From Rothia nasimurium (GTDB lineage Bacteria > Actinomycetota > Actinomycetes > Actinomycetales > Micrococcaceae), in NCBI RefSeq assembly GCF_014217215.1, contig NZ_CP056080.1, forward strand, positions 868,001 to 932,000: 64,000 bases of DNA, written 5' to 3'. The position numbers and the translations under genes are program-made. The notes beneath the pieces are model-generated. The model searched no databases. It worked only from the letters and a program-made list of their open reading frames with translations, and was not told where the DNA came from. This document shows positions 45,167 through 54,756 of this stretch, one piece after another (the stretch's first letter is position 1; every line of letters starts with the position of its first letter).

Positions 45167-46249
45167 GTGATTGAATCTATCCAGGGTCTGCTCGACGAGC
45201 ACGCAGACCTCCAGAAGCAGCTGGCTGACCCCGCCGTCCACGCGGACCAGGGCAAGGCCCGTAAGCTGGGCCGCCGCTACTCAGAGCTCAACGGTATCGT
45301 TGAAGCCTACAACCGCGTCAATACCCTGCGCGACGACATCGAAGCTGCCCGCGAGATGGCTGCCGAAGACCCCGACTTTGCTGACGAGGTCAAGGAGCTT
45401 GAAGCCCAGCTGCCCGAGGCTGAAGAGAAGCTGCGCCGTCTGCTGATTCCCCGTGATCCGGACGATGGCCGCAACGTCATTCTCGAAGTCAAGGGTGGCG
45501 AAGGCGGCGACGAGGCCTCCCTCTTTGCTGCTGACCTGCTGCGCATGTACACCCGCTACGCCGAGTCTAAGGGTTGGAAGACCGAAATGATTTCCTCCCA
45601 GACCACCGACGTGGGCGGCTACAAGGACGCCCAGGTAGCTATCAAGGGCACCTCGAATGACCCCGCTGAGGGCGTCTGGGCCCACCTCAAGTACGAGGGC
45701 GGCGTGCACCGCGTGCAGCGTGTTCCCGCAACCGAGTCCCAGGGGCGTATCCACACCTCAGCTGCCGGTGTGCTGGTCTTCCCCGAGGTCGATGAGCCCG
45801 AGGAAATCGAGATCAACCAGAACGACCTGAAGATTGACGTCTACCGTTCATCAGGCCCCGGCGGTCAGTCGGTGAACACCACCGACTCCGCTGTGCGTAT
45901 TACCCACCTGCCCACCGGCATCGTGGTTGCTATGCAGAACGAGAAGTCACAGATTCAGAACCGTGAAGCTGCTATGCGCGTGCTCCGTGCCCGACTGCTT
46001 GCCTGGCAGCAGGAGCAGATTGACGCCGAGAATGCCGAGAAGCGCCACTCCCAGGTGCGCACCATGGACCGTTCAGAGCGCATCCGCACCTACAACTTCC
46101 CCGAAAACCGTATTGCCGACCACCGCACCGGCTACAAGGCCTACAACCTGGACGCCGTACTCAACGGCGACCTCGAAGCTGTTGTGCAGTCCGCTATTGA
46201 GATGGACGAGGCAGCCCGCCTTGAGAAGCTCGGGCAGGAAGACAAATAA
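45167..46249 (+). CDS. prfA: Peptide chain release factor 1
   Basis: Reads UAA and UAG and releases the nascent chain. The 360-residue protein has the catalytic G232-G233-Q234 loop in [15 protein letters not shown] and the codon-recognition tripeptide (PAT in VPATES). Start is GTG; the preceding gene ends 15 bases before. The rpmE gene usually between rho and prfA in mycobacteria is absent. prmC follows in two bases, and its product methylates this GGQ glutamine. Confidence 0.96.
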   Translation: MIESIQGLLDEHADLQKQLADPAVHADQGKARKLGRRYSELNGIVEAYNRVNTLRDDIEAAREMAAEDPDFADEVKELEAQLPEAEEKLRRLLIPRDPDDGRNVILEVKGGEGGDEASLFAADLLRMYTRYAESKGWKTEMISSQTTDVGGYKDAQVAIKGTSNDPAEGVWAHLKYEGGVHRVQRVPATESQGRIHTSAAGVLVFPEVDEPEEIEINQNDLKIDVYRSSGPGGQSVNTTDSAVRITHLPTGIVVAMQNEKSQIQNREAAMRVLRARLLAWQQEQIDAENAEKRHSQVRTMDRSERIRTYNFPENRIADHRTGYKAYNLDAVLNGDLEAVVQSAIEMDEAARLEKLGQEDK

Positions 46250-46251
46250 GC

Positions 46252-47175
46252 GTGGCTGATTTTAGCCTGAAGCCCGGCGAAGAGCTTGATTCAGCCCTTC
46301 GCCGGGCTGCGCTCTATCTTGGCACAGCCGGTATCGACTCGGCTGCGGCTGACGCGCAGCTTCTTGCCGCTTACCTGCTGGAGAAGGACGCCGGGGAGCC
46401 GGTATCGCGGGGCCGTGTTCAGTCCCTGGCCCTGCTGGGGCATCCGGTACCTGAGGGCTTTGCCCGTCTGGTGACCCTGCGCGGTGAGCGACTGCCCCTC
46501 CAACACCTGACCGGCCAGGCCCATTTCCGAGGCCTGACCTTGTCGGTAGGGCCGGGGGTTTTTGTGCCCCGACCCGAGACCGAGCTGCTGGTGGAACACG
46601 CCCTCACCGCCTACCGGGGCATGGCTGAGGCCCTGCCCGACCAGCCCCTGGTTGTTGACCTGTGTACCGGGTCAGGTGCCATTGCAGCTGCCCTTGCTAC
46701 CGAGCTTGCCGCCGATGAGCAGCTGCCGACCCCGCACGTCCTTGCCGTTGAACTCTCGACCGAAGCTGCGGCCTGGGCCGAGCGTAACCTGGGCCCAGCC
46801 GGGGTGGAACTGGTAGCGGGCGATGCGCGCACGGCCCTACCCGGCTACGAGGGAACCGTGACCCTGGTGGCCTCCAACCCGCCCTATATCCCTGCCGGGG
46901 CAATTCCCAAAGACCCAGAGGTTCGCGATCATGACCCGGCCCTGGCCCTCTACGGCGGGGGAGAGGACGGCATGGAGCTACCTGCCGCCATCGCAGCCCG
47001 GGCCTATACTCTCTTAGCTCCCGGCGGCTATCTGATTATGGAGCACGCCGAAACCCAGCGGGAACTGATGCGTCAGGCCCTTGCCGCCGCCGGCTTCGAG
47101 GGTATCGAATCTATTGACGACTTTGCAGGTAAACCCCGTCACACCTCGGGCTACAAACCGCTACCAGGCACCTAA
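46252..47175 (+). CDS. prmC: Release factor N5-glutamine methyltransferase
   Basis: Methylates the GGQ glutamine of release factors. The 307-residue protein has an N-terminal helical domain, SAM-binding VVDLCTGSGAIAAALA near residue 132, and NPPY near residue 209 (ASNPPYIPAGAIP). Its start lies two bases after prfA. Normal length. Confidence 0.93.
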   Translation: MADFSLKPGEELDSALRRAALYLGTAGIDSAAADAQLLAAYLLEKDAGEPVSRGRVQSLALLGHPVPEGFARLVTLRGERLPLQHLTGQAHFRGLTLSVGPGVFVPRPETELLVEHALTAYRGMAEALPDQPLVVDLCTGSGAIAAALATELAADEQLPTPHVLAVELSTEAAAWAERNLGPAGVELVAGDARTALPGYEGTVTLVASNPPYIPAGAIPKDPEVRDHDPALALYGGGEDGMELPAAIAARAYTLLAPGGYLIMEHAETQRELMRQALAAAGFEGIESIDDFAGKPRHTSGYKPLPGT

Positions 47176-47190
47176 GAATGTGAAAGAATA

Positions 47191-48264
47191 ATGAGCGTGA
47201 AAGCAACCATTGTTAGTGCAACCGACCCCACGACCCTGGGCGACGCCATCGCGACCGCCAACTCAGCAATCGGTGCAGCCAAGACCATCGTGATCCCCAC
47301 CGACACCGTGTACGGTATCGCCACCGACGCTTTCTCCTTTGAGGGCGTTGGGAACCTGCTTGCCGCTAAGGGGCGTACCCGGCAGATGCCCCCGCCGGTA
47401 CTCATTTACGACCAGTCTGTGCTACCGGGTTTGGCCGACGAGATTTCCGAGGACGCCCGCGCCCTGGCTACCGAGTTCTGGCCCGGTGCTCTCACCCTGA
47501 TTTTCTACTCCCAGCCCTCCCTGAACTGGGACCTGGGCGAGACTCAAGGCACCGTTGCCCTGCGCGTTCCTAATGACCCGGTTGCTATTGAGCTTCTGAA
47601 AAACCTGGGCCCGCTGGCTGTTTCTTCAGCCAATAAGACCGGGCGCCCTGCAGCTACGACCGCCCAGGAAGCCATGACCCAGCTGGGCAACGACGTTGAG
47701 GTGATTTTCGACGGCGGCCCCCGCCCCGAAAACCGCCCTGAGGGCTTTGAAGCCAAGGACGCCCTACCTTCGACCATCGTGGACTGCACCTCTGACCGCC
47801 TGGTCGTGGTGCGCGAGGGCGCAATTCCAGTAGAACGCCTGCGCGAGGTCGTGCCCGGTGTACTAACTCGCGCCGAGTTCGAGGCCCAGGAGAAGGCCCG
47901 CCGCGAGGCACCAGAAGCCCCTCTAGTCGCTGCAACGGAGGCGGTGGAAGACACTGAGTTCTCACCGCGTCATATGGACGAATCTGCTGCGGATGAGGTG
48001 GAAGATATTCCCGGGCGCCAGGCTGCTGCACCCGCTGCCGGATCGCTTGCTGCGGGTCTGGTTGGCGGTGCTAGCGGTACCGCCGCAGTCGACCAGCGTC
48101 GCACAGCAAGCGCTCACGCACCTGAGACTCGCGTGGTGAAAGGCGATACTAAGCCCTACTCGGTAGCTGATGCCCGTTCGCTGGTGTTCGGCACCCAGAA
48201 AGAAGCCCCCGCCGGACCGCTGACCGAAGCGGATGGCGAGGGCAACGAAACTCCTACCGTCTAG
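47191..48264 (+). CDS. tsaC: L-threonylcarbamoyladenylate synthase (Sua5/TsaC) with extra C-terminal domain
   Basis: Makes the threonylcarbamoyl-AMP used for t6A37 in tRNA. YrdC domain at residues about 20-215: IVIPTDTVYGIATDA, KGRTRQMPPPVLI, SSANKTGRPA. The protein runs on to 357 residues with a region (about 225-357) rich in Ala, Glu, Gly and Thr, unlike the Sua5 domain of archaeal enzymes and of no known family. The stop codon overlaps the convergent gene by four bases. Function of the tail is unknown. Confidence 0.88.
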   Translation: MSVKATIVSATDPTTLGDAIATANSAIGAAKTIVIPTDTVYGIATDAFSFEGVGNLLAAKGRTRQMPPPVLIYDQSVLPGLADEISEDARALATEFWPGALTLIFYSQPSLNWDLGETQGTVALRVPNDPVAIELLKNLGPLAVSSANKTGRPAATTAQEAMTQLGNDVEVIFDGGPRPENRPEGFEAKDALPSTIVDCTSDRLVVVREGAIPVERLREVVPGVLTRAEFEAQEKARREAPEAPLVAATEAVEDTEFSPRHMDESAADEVEDIPGRQAAAPAAGSLAAGLVGGASGTAAVDQRRTASAHAPETRVVKGDTKPYSVADARSLVFGTQKEAPAGPLTEADGEGNETPTV

Positions 48265-49334
48265 TTTTCAAACTTGCGGTCCTGCCTGGTGCCTAGCGCG
48301 CTGTGGGCGGTGCGAAGCACCTCGCTCACCCGTGCTTGAGGTACCAGGCCATTTTTTTGAGCCCATGAATCGTCGATATCCTGGCCGAACCACATCACCT
48401 CGACCCGGCGGACGGGGCCGGTTAGACGGTCACCCAGGAGCTCAGAGACCCTGTAACCGGTGGCAACCAGAGCCCGGCAGAGGATGACCGGTAGATGCAA
48501 GGGGCGGCGGCGTCCTGCATCTATCAGAACGGACTCGGTTGTTGCCTCCTCCCAGGGTTGGAGCACAATTGCGGGGAGGGCCTTCTGAAAGCTGGCTACC
48601 TTGAAAACGAATTCTGCCAGGGCGTAATTGGACGATACCGGGGTACGACGCGGGGTACGCCCGGCGACGGACGCCAGCGGGGAGGACGCAATTTTTGCGA
48701 AAGCCTCGGTGGTGCGGCGGCCTCGGCCCTGCACACTGGTGGCTCGAACGATACAGATTTCAACCGCGTGGTCCCCCGCCACAGCAACGGGGGAGTGGGA
48801 AGGAGCAGCCGGGAATTCTGATGCTTCAGATCCGGGAGCCTGCCCCTGAGCCGCTGTTTCTTCGATAAAGGACCGTAGAGCCAGAAGCACCTCTTCGCCC
48901 AGGGCCTTTGAGAAAGAGTAGGCAGAGAAAGGCTGTGTTTCTTCGCTCGGAGTGAGCGTAGGAACAGGCCCAAGCACAGCTGCCGAGCTGAGGTGAATCA
49001 CCCTGCTGACACCGGTGCGCTGGGCTGCGATAGCGATAACGGCAGGGAGTAGGGCATTTGCGCCCAACAGGGGAGCTAGGTCTTCCTGATCAGGGGCAGC
49101 CAGGCCCGAAGCATTGATGACTACCTCGCACCCTGCGAAAGACTCGGCGAGAGTGTCGATGATACCGTCCAGCTGACGGGCCTCGCGAATGAGCTGCTCA
49201 GCTTCGGCTGTGCGGGTCAGCAGGCGGGGAGCTTCAACAGCATCAACCTGAACACCTTCAGCAGCCAGTCGGGCGACAATCGATGATCCCACAAACCCGC
49301 TTGCCCCAATTACTTTCCATGTGGCCTGAGCCAT
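48261..49334 (-). CDS. NAD-dependent epimerase/dehydratase-like protein
   Basis: A 357-residue Rossmann-fold protein of the extended SDR type: IGASGFVGSSIVARL at the N-terminus, YSFSK (Y-x3-K) near residue 142, and HLSSAAVLGP. A long poorly conserved C-terminal half follows. It is likely to act on a nucleotide sugar or a lipid-linked glycan given the neighbouring glycosyltransferase and dehydratase. It faces tsaC tail to tail with a 4-base overlap and diverges from the glycosyltransferase gene. Confidence 0.75.
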   Translation of the reverse strand: MAQATWKVIGASGFVGSSIVARLAAEGVQVDAVEAPRLLTRTAEAEQLIREARQLDGIIDTLAESFAGCEVVINASGLAAPDQEDLAPLLGANALLPAVIAIAAQRTGVSRVIHLSSAAVLGPVPTLTPSEETQPFSAYSFSKALGEEVLLALRSFIEETAAQGQAPGSEASEFPAAPSHSPVAVAGDHAVEICIVRATSVQGRGRRTTEAFAKIASSPLASVAGRTPRRTPVSSNYALAEFVFKVASFQKALPAIVLQPWEEATTESVLIDAGRRRPLHLPVILCRALVATGYRVSELLGDRLTGPVRRVEVMWFGQDIDDSWAQKNGLVPQARVSEVLRTAHSALGTRQDRKFEN

Positions 49335-49580
49335 GCCTATACTCCGTCCGTGCGCTGGTTACCGGTAGGTCGTCTGTGACCTTACCCCTAGGGTGACACA
49401 GGTCAGGCAGAATTACACGTAGGACAGGCTTTAAAGGGGTGGGCTTCGGGGTAGCTGACCACCTGCGCTGGGCTAATCCACAGGTGAATTCGCTAAACTT
49501 AGATAGAGTTGTGTGAATTTTGCCTTGACCCCGGCATAAACACACGTGTACAGGTGGCCTCACCCCACGAAAGGACCTGT
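49335..49580. other. Divergent intergenic region between epimerase and glycosyltransferase genes
   Basis: 246 bases without a gene, presumed to hold both promoters. TTGACC at 49523 is a fair -35 but no good -10 pairs with it; TTAGATAGAG at 49499 is another -10-like stretch. Short repeats only (GTGTGAA, ACACACGTGT). No terminator. Confidence 0.35.
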
Positions 49581-49586
49581 TTGCCC

Positions 49587-51437
49587 ATGGTATCTGCCCC
49601 TATGCCCCAGCCGCGCCCCCAGGAGCGCATTGTCGCTGTAGTGGTAACGTATAACCGCCGTGAGCTGCTTGAACAGACCCTAGCCGGGATAGAGGCGGGG
49701 GAGCTGACCCCCGATACGGTCATCATCGTCAATAATGCTTCCACCGACGGCACCGAGGAATTTCTGGTTGGCTACAAGAGCTCGCTGGCTACCGACATTG
49801 TGCACCTACCGCAGAATGTGGGAGGTGCAGGCGGCTTCACCGTGGGCATTGACCGGGCCCTGAACCGGTATGCGGCAGACCTGGTCTGGGTCATGGATGA
49901 CGACACGGAACCTACCGAAAATACCCTCTCTGAGGCCTACCGGGCTTGGGCTGATTACTCGCCGGTACGGGCAGAGCGCCCGGCCGTTGTAGCCTCAAAG
50001 GTGGTGTGGACCAACGGCGAGGACCACCCCATGAACACCATGCGCACCATGTTCGCCGCAGGCCCTGACCGTACCGCGCGGGCAGCTGCTGTCGGTGCCC
50101 GCCCGATCCGCTCGGCGTCCTTTGTTTCAATCCTGATGGACGCTGCCGCCATGCGAGCCACCGACCTGCCCCTGGCGGACTTCTTTATCTGGAACGACGA
50201 CTTTGAATACACCACCCGCCTGATTCACCACAGCAACGGTATTGCTACTGAGAGGTCGGTAGCCCGTCATCACACCAAGACATTTGGTACCACAGATGCA
50301 AAACCCGGCCCCCGTTTCTACAACGATGTACGCAATAAGCTCTGGGTTTTTTGTGCCCGTCGCACCCTAACTCCGCTGGAGAAGCTGCTCTACGGCGGTT
50401 CGACGGCCCGCCTGTGGGTCAGCACCCTGCTGCGCACCGATGAGAAGAAGACCTACACCGGCTATTTTCTTAAGGGACTTCAGGACGCTGCCGCCGGCTA
50501 TCGCTCCAATAGCGAGGTACTGGACGGTGTATACCAGCTTGAAACCCCCCAGCTGGCCCAGCGTATCAAAGCAAACTACGGGAGCGACCCCAAATTTTCT
50601 GTTTTGATGAGCGTTTATTCCGGGGATCAGCCCGAGCATCTGCGCCTGGCCCTAACCTCGAACACCGAGGGTCAAACCTTGCAGCCCAACCAGCTGGTAC
50701 TGGTGCAGGATGGCCCCGTGAACGCTGAGCTTTCTCAGGTTATCGCTGATTTTGAAGAGCAGAGCTCTCTGCCTGTGACCGTGGTTCGTCTTGAAGATAA
50801 TCACGGCCTGGCTGCCGCCCTGCACGAGGGGCTGGGATACTGTATGTACGATATAGTTGCCCGAGCAGACTCGGATGATGTTTCTGCTCCTGAACGCTTT
50901 GCCCAACAGATACCTCTGGTCGCTCAGGGCCACTTTGACGTGTTGGGCAGTGCCATGCACGAGTTTAAGGACGACCCCGCCCGCCCCGAGGCCGAACGGA
51001 AGGCGGTGACCGGGGCGAGAGCTATTCGAGAGACACTACCGAAGCGCAACCCCATTCTGCACCCCACCGTTGTCTTCCGCAAGAGCGCTGTGGAGGCTGT
51101 CGGTAGCTACGTTGAGGTTCCGGGCGCTGAAGATTACTGGCTCTGGGCCCGTATGAGCCGCGCCGGGTTCGTCCTGGGCAACCTGAGCCAGCCCCTGGTA
51201 AGCTACCGGGTCGCCACAGCTTACACCCGACGCGGTGGGCTAGAAGCCCTGCGCAAGGACCTCCAGGTCCAACGCAGGCTCTATACCGGGGGACTACTGA
51301 GCCCCGTACGCTTCACCCAGAACCTAGCCATCCGCGGTGTCTACCGCCTAGCACCAGAAGAACTGCGTACCCGGGCCTTTAGAGCCATGACCGGCAGAAC
51401 CCCGCAGGGAAAGAAAGAGAAGGGCAGCAATGTCTAA
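49587..51437 (+). CDS. Two-module GT2 glycosyltransferase
   Basis: A 616-residue protein with two family-2 glycosyltransferase modules. Module 1 (about 15-280): VAVVVTYNRRELL, VNNASTDGT, VMDDDTEP, FIWNDDFEYTTRL, like GlfT1/rhamnosyltransferases. Module 2 (about 335-580): SVLMSVYSGDQPEHLRLAL, ARADSDDVSAPERF, EDYWLWARM. Two activities may act in turn on one lipid-linked glycan. ATG at 49587 is given; TTG at 49581 is better spaced from AAAGGA and may be the true start. It overlaps capD by eight bases, so the cluster is one operon. No signal peptide; cytosolic face of the membrane. Confidence 0.85.
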   Translation: MVSAPMPQPRPQERIVAVVVTYNRRELLEQTLAGIEAGELTPDTVIIVNNASTDGTEEFLVGYKSSLATDIVHLPQNVGGAGGFTVGIDRALNRYAADLVWVMDDDTEPTENTLSEAYRAWADYSPVRAERPAVVASKVVWTNGEDHPMNTMRTMFAAGPDRTARAAAVGARPIRSASFVSILMDAAAMRATDLPLADFFIWNDDFEYTTRLIHHSNGIATERSVARHHTKTFGTTDAKPGPRFYNDVRNKLWVFCARRTLTPLEKLLYGGSTARLWVSTLLRTDEKKTYTGYFLKGLQDAAAGYRSNSEVLDGVYQLETPQLAQRIKANYGSDPKFSVLMSVYSGDQPEHLRLALTSNTEGQTLQPNQLVLVQDGPVNAELSQVIADFEEQSSLPVTVVRLEDNHGLAAALHEGLGYCMYDIVARADSDDVSAPERFAQQIPLVAQGHFDVLGSAMHEFKDDPARPEAERKAVTGARAIRETLPKRNPILHPTVVFRKSAVEAVGSYVEVPGAEDYWLWARMSRAGFVLGNLSQPLVSYRVATAYTRRGGLEALRKDLQVQRRLYTGGLLSPVRFTQNLAIRGVYRLAPEELRTRAFRAMTGRTPQGKKEKGSNV

Positions 51438-53292
51438 AGAAGCGTCCCCGCAGACTACCTCTATTCCCATTCTGACATCGAGCACCGAGCGGAAGACCTG
51501 GTGGAAGTACGTGCAGATGGGGCTCGACTCCCTAGCCTGGCTGATAGCCCTTCCCGCTGCCTTTGTCCTGCGCTACGGCATGGACCTTAGCCAGATTGAT
51601 GCAGGAGGGCTCACTACGGTAGCCCTGGTGATGGTCGCCCTGCAAATCGGTGGTGGCCTGATGGTGGGGCTCTACCGCGGCGTCCACAGCTACGGCACCC
51701 TGCAAGAGGGGAGCAAGCTCTACCCCCTGATATTAGCTAACACCATCATTATGCAGATACTGCTGATGGTATCGTCCCGTGCCTTTGGAGTACCCCGCTC
51801 GGTGGTGCTCATTGCCTTCCCCATCGCAGTTTTGCTGATGATGGGCTTCCGCTACAGCAAGCGAATCTATGAGGAAAAGACCAACCGCCCCAGCGGTAAA
51901 GATGTGCAACGGGTGATTGTGTACGGCGCTGGATTTCTGGGCCGCAACCTGGTGTCAACCTTGATGACAGACCCTAAAGCCAAGTACCTGCCGGTAGCGA
52001 TTGTTGACGATGACCGGTCGGTGCGGAACGCCCGAATTCACTCGGTCAAGGTAGAGGGAACCAGCGCTGATTTAGCTACTCTGGTGAAAGATCACCAGGC
52101 CGAGAAAGTGCTCATTGCCATTGGTGAGGAGATCCCTGAACGGCGTTTGGTCCGCATTGCTCAGAGCATGAAAGAGATGGGCGTAGAAACCATACGCATC
52201 AACTCTGCTGTTCCCGATATTGGTCACGGTCGCCGACGCAGTGAAGAGAATAATGAGCGCGAGCTTCTTGAGAAGATTCGCGGCACAATTGACTACAAGA
52301 TTGACCATGACCTCATTCGTAGCTATGTGCAGGGCCGACGGGTGCTTGTGACCGGTGCTGGCGGGTCGATTGGTTCTGAGCTCTGCCGCCAGATTAGTGC
52401 CTACCAGCCGGCTGAGCTTATGATGCTCGACCGCGACGAGTCCCTACTCATGGATACCCGGTATTCTCTGACCGGCCTATCAAGCCTGGACGACCCCAGC
52501 GTTATTCTGGCGGACGTGCGGGATTTCGAGGCCCTAGAGGCGGTCTTTGTTGAACGTCAACCTGAGGTTGTATTTCATGCTGCTGCCCTTAAGCATGTCT
52601 CTGCCCTTGAGGCTTACCCCAAGGAAGCCTACAAAACCAATACCCTGGGTACCGCAAACGTGCTTAAGGCTTCAGCTCAGGTTGAAGTTCAGGTTTTTGT
52701 GAATATCTCGACCGACAAGGCTGCCGACCCCACTACAGCCCTGGGGCAGTCCAAGCGCAGTGCGGAAATGCTGACGAGCTGGTACGGCGAGAAGACCGGG
52801 CGTAACTATGTTTCGGTGCGCTTCGGCAACGTTTTTGGCTCTCGAGGTTCTATCAAGCCCCTCTTTACCAAACAGATCCTGGACGGCGGCCCCCTGACCG
52901 TGACCGACCGGAACGCCACCCGCTACTTCATGCTAATTCCGGACGCCTGCCTGCTGGTCATGCTGGCCGGAGCAATCGGACGTAGCGGCGAGGTGATGGT
53001 ACTCGATATGGGCAAGCCGGTTAAGATTCTCAAGGTGGCGGAGCATATGCGCAGCCTCTATGAGCGCTTCGATGTGGCTATCGAGGTTATTGGCCTGCGC
53101 GCGGGCGAAAAGCGCGACGAGGTGCTTTTTGGCCAGGACGAGGTGCACGAACGCAGCGAAGAGAACGAGAACATCATGCGTGCTCAAGCTCCCAGGCTTG
53201 ACCCCGCAGAACTTGACTACGCCCGCTGGCTTGAAAACTACCGTAGCCACCGCGGGTACGACCGCACCGAGCACCGGGGGCAGGAGGCCTAA
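51430..53292 (+). CDS. Nucleotide-sugar 4,6-dehydratase, CapD/PglF family
   Basis: A 620-residue membrane enzyme with four N-terminal spans (about 20-135), a first Rossmann-like domain (VIVYGAGFLGRNL near residue 160) and a catalytic SDR domain (VTGAGGSIGSELCRQI near 300; NISTDKAADP; GQSKRSAEM). Family members turn UDP-GlcNAc into a 4-keto-6-deoxy sugar, as a first step toward bacillosamine or related sugars. Here the usual Tyr-x3-Lys is replaced by GQSKRSAEM, as in this family. The gene overlaps its upstream and downstream neighbours. Confidence 0.88.
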   Translation: MSKEASPQTTSIPILTSSTERKTWWKYVQMGLDSLAWLIALPAAFVLRYGMDLSQIDAGGLTTVALVMVALQIGGGLMVGLYRGVHSYGTLQEGSKLYPLILANTIIMQILLMVSSRAFGVPRSVVLIAFPIAVLLMMGFRYSKRIYEEKTNRPSGKDVQRVIVYGAGFLGRNLVSTLMTDPKAKYLPVAIVDDDRSVRNARIHSVKVEGTSADLATLVKDHQAEKVLIAIGEEIPERRLVRIAQSMKEMGVETIRINSAVPDIGHGRRRSEENNERELLEKIRGTIDYKIDHDLIRSYVQGRRVLVTGAGGSIGSELCRQISAYQPAELMMLDRDESLLMDTRYSLTGLSSLDDPSVILADVRDFEALEAVFVERQPEVVFHAAALKHVSALEAYPKEAYKTNTLGTANVLKASAQVEVQVFVNISTDKAADPTTALGQSKRSAEMLTSWYGEKTGRNYVSVRFGNVFGSRGSIKPLFTKQILDGGPLTVTDRNATRYFMLIPDACLLVMLAGAIGRSGEVMVLDMGKPVKILKVAEHMRSLYERFDVAIEVIGLRAGEKRDEVLFGQDEVHERSEENENIMRAQAPRLDPAELDYARWLENYRSHRGYDRTEHRGQEA

Positions 53293-54320
53293 TGACTACC
53301 TCAGAACTTCTGGCCCTGCTTCTGGTACCTGCTACTGTCGCCCTGGTTGCCGGTCTACTCTTACCCTTCGCCGTGCGTCCTCTCCTGCATCGCTGGAACC
53401 TAGTCGACATCCCCACCGCACGGTCTTCCCATAGCTCCCCGGTCTTTCGTGGCATGGGGCTGGCAACCGCACTTGCAGCGGTGCTGGCCTACCTGGTTGC
53501 CCTCATCGACGGGCAGATTTTTACCGATCGGTCTATCGCCCTCTTCGTGCTCTTTGGCATGGTGGCATCGGGTGCCCTGGGCTGGATGGAGGACTATCGA
53601 GGGGTCTCTATCAAGGTTCGCTTTGCGGCCCAGCTGCTCATCGGAGCTATCGTCACTCTGGGAATAACCCTGATGCTGGGGACCTCCATCTTCTGGGTTC
53701 CCCTAGGCGTCTTTGCGATCGCCGCCTACATCAACGTGGTGAACTTTATGGACGGCATTAACGGCATCTCGGGCCTGCACGGCTTTGCCGTGGGTGGGGC
53801 TTATACCTACGCGGGCTGGGTCAACCAAATGCCCTGGCTACTTGCCGGGGGAGCGGCCGTGGCTGCGGCCTACCTGGCCTTCCTGCCCTGGAACGTGCGC
53901 ACCGGTAAAAATGTGTTTCTGGGGGACGCTGGTTCCTACTTCCTGGGGGGAGCTATCGCTTCTATGGCGGTGGGTGCTTTCCTTTCGGGGGTTTATGTTG
54001 AGTACATCCTTGCCCCTCTGCTGGTTTACCTAACAGATACCGGAACCACGCTACTGCGCCGAATCGTGCGGGGTGAACAGTGGTACAAACCCCACCGCAC
54101 TCATGCCTATCAGCGCCTGACGGATGTCGGTTTCAGCCACTTGGGCAGTGCAACCCTTGTGACACTCACTACTTTTGTGGTGACCGCTGCGACCGTGCTG
54201 GCTTTACCCTTCGAGACCCAGAATGCTGTTTGGTCTGCCCTATTAGTTGTGCTTATCTTGGCTCTTTACGTCTTTTTGCCGACCATGCTCGGGAAGGTGC
54301 GTCAGAAAAATGGGGCCTAA
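53292..54320 (+). CDS. wecA: MraY/WecA-family phosphoglycosyl transferase
   Basis: Transfers a sugar-1-phosphate to undecaprenyl phosphate to start lipid-linked glycan assembly. 342 residues and about ten membrane spans. Motifs: DYRGVSIKVRF, NVVNFMDGINGISG, FLGDAGSYFLGG and HRTHAYQR. It starts one base inside the capD stop (TAATG). The WecA gene sits upstream of atp genes in many Actinobacteria. Which sugar is used (GlcNAc, QuiNAc or another) is not settled; the upstream dehydratase makes a 6-deoxy sugar plausible. MraY proper lacks the HxTHxYQR loop seen here. Confidence 0.88.
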   Translation: MTTSELLALLLVPATVALVAGLLLPFAVRPLLHRWNLVDIPTARSSHSSPVFRGMGLATALAAVLAYLVALIDGQIFTDRSIALFVLFGMVASGALGWMEDYRGVSIKVRFAAQLLIGAIVTLGITLMLGTSIFWVPLGVFAIAAYINVVNFMDGINGISGLHGFAVGGAYTYAGWVNQMPWLLAGGAAVAAAYLAFLPWNVRTGKNVFLGDAGSYFLGGAIASMAVGAFLSGVYVEYILAPLLVYLTDTGTTLLRRIVRGEQWYKPHRTHAYQRLTDVGFSHLGSATLVTLTTFVVTAATVLALPFETQNAVWSALLVVLILALYVFLPTMLGKVRQKNGA

Positions 54321-54732
54321 GCCGCTGGGCATCAACGAGATGCCCTGGTTAAAAATTTTCCGGTCTGTCTCACTGGCTTTGGCTATCTTGGCCCTAGTCG
54401 GTACGATAGTTGGTGTACTTATCGCAGGTAAACCGGCTGCGGGTGGGTTCCTTACGGGGCTTGCCCTGGTTTATCTCAGTTTCGCGGTCGGAATCATGGT
54501 TGTGATACCGGCTGAGAAGAAGTCGATGAAAGCGGCGGCAGCGGCTCTAGCGGCCATGTATCCGTTCAAGATTATGGTTTTCACCGGCCTCTTAGTGTTC
54601 GCCCCTATACCGCAGGATTTTCGTAACGGCTGGCTTCTCACCGGAGCCGTCCTGGCGCTGGTGGCCCAGCTTGTCATTGAAACGAAAATTATCTCGAAAC
54701 AGAGAATCCTCTATTTCGATTCGGTAGGATGA
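54310..54732 (+). CDS. Small membrane protein preceding atpB, AtpI-like position
   Basis: 140 residues with four membrane spans (about 18-40, 45-65, 75-95, 105-128). The ATG at 54310 overlaps the wecA stop by 11 bases, so upstream frame extension is unlikely. No motif; its place at the head of the ATP synthase cluster and four-helix topology resemble the loose AtpI (subunit I, c-ring assembly or magnesium) family, but similarity is not visible in sequence. Confidence 0.7.
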   Translation: MGPKPLGINEMPWLKIFRSVSLALAILALVGTIVGVLIAGKPAAGGFLTGLALVYLSFAVGIMVVIPAEKKSMKAAAAALAAMYPFKIMVFTGLLVFAPIPQDFRNGWLLTGAVLALVAQLVIETKIISKQRILYFDSVG

Positions 54733-54756
54733 AACTAGGCAAAGGAGCATACACCC

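Noticed and set aside
49471-49484. DnaA-box-like TAATCCACA
   Set aside because: A single box with one mismatch, no cluster and no dnaA/dnaN nearby; not an origin.
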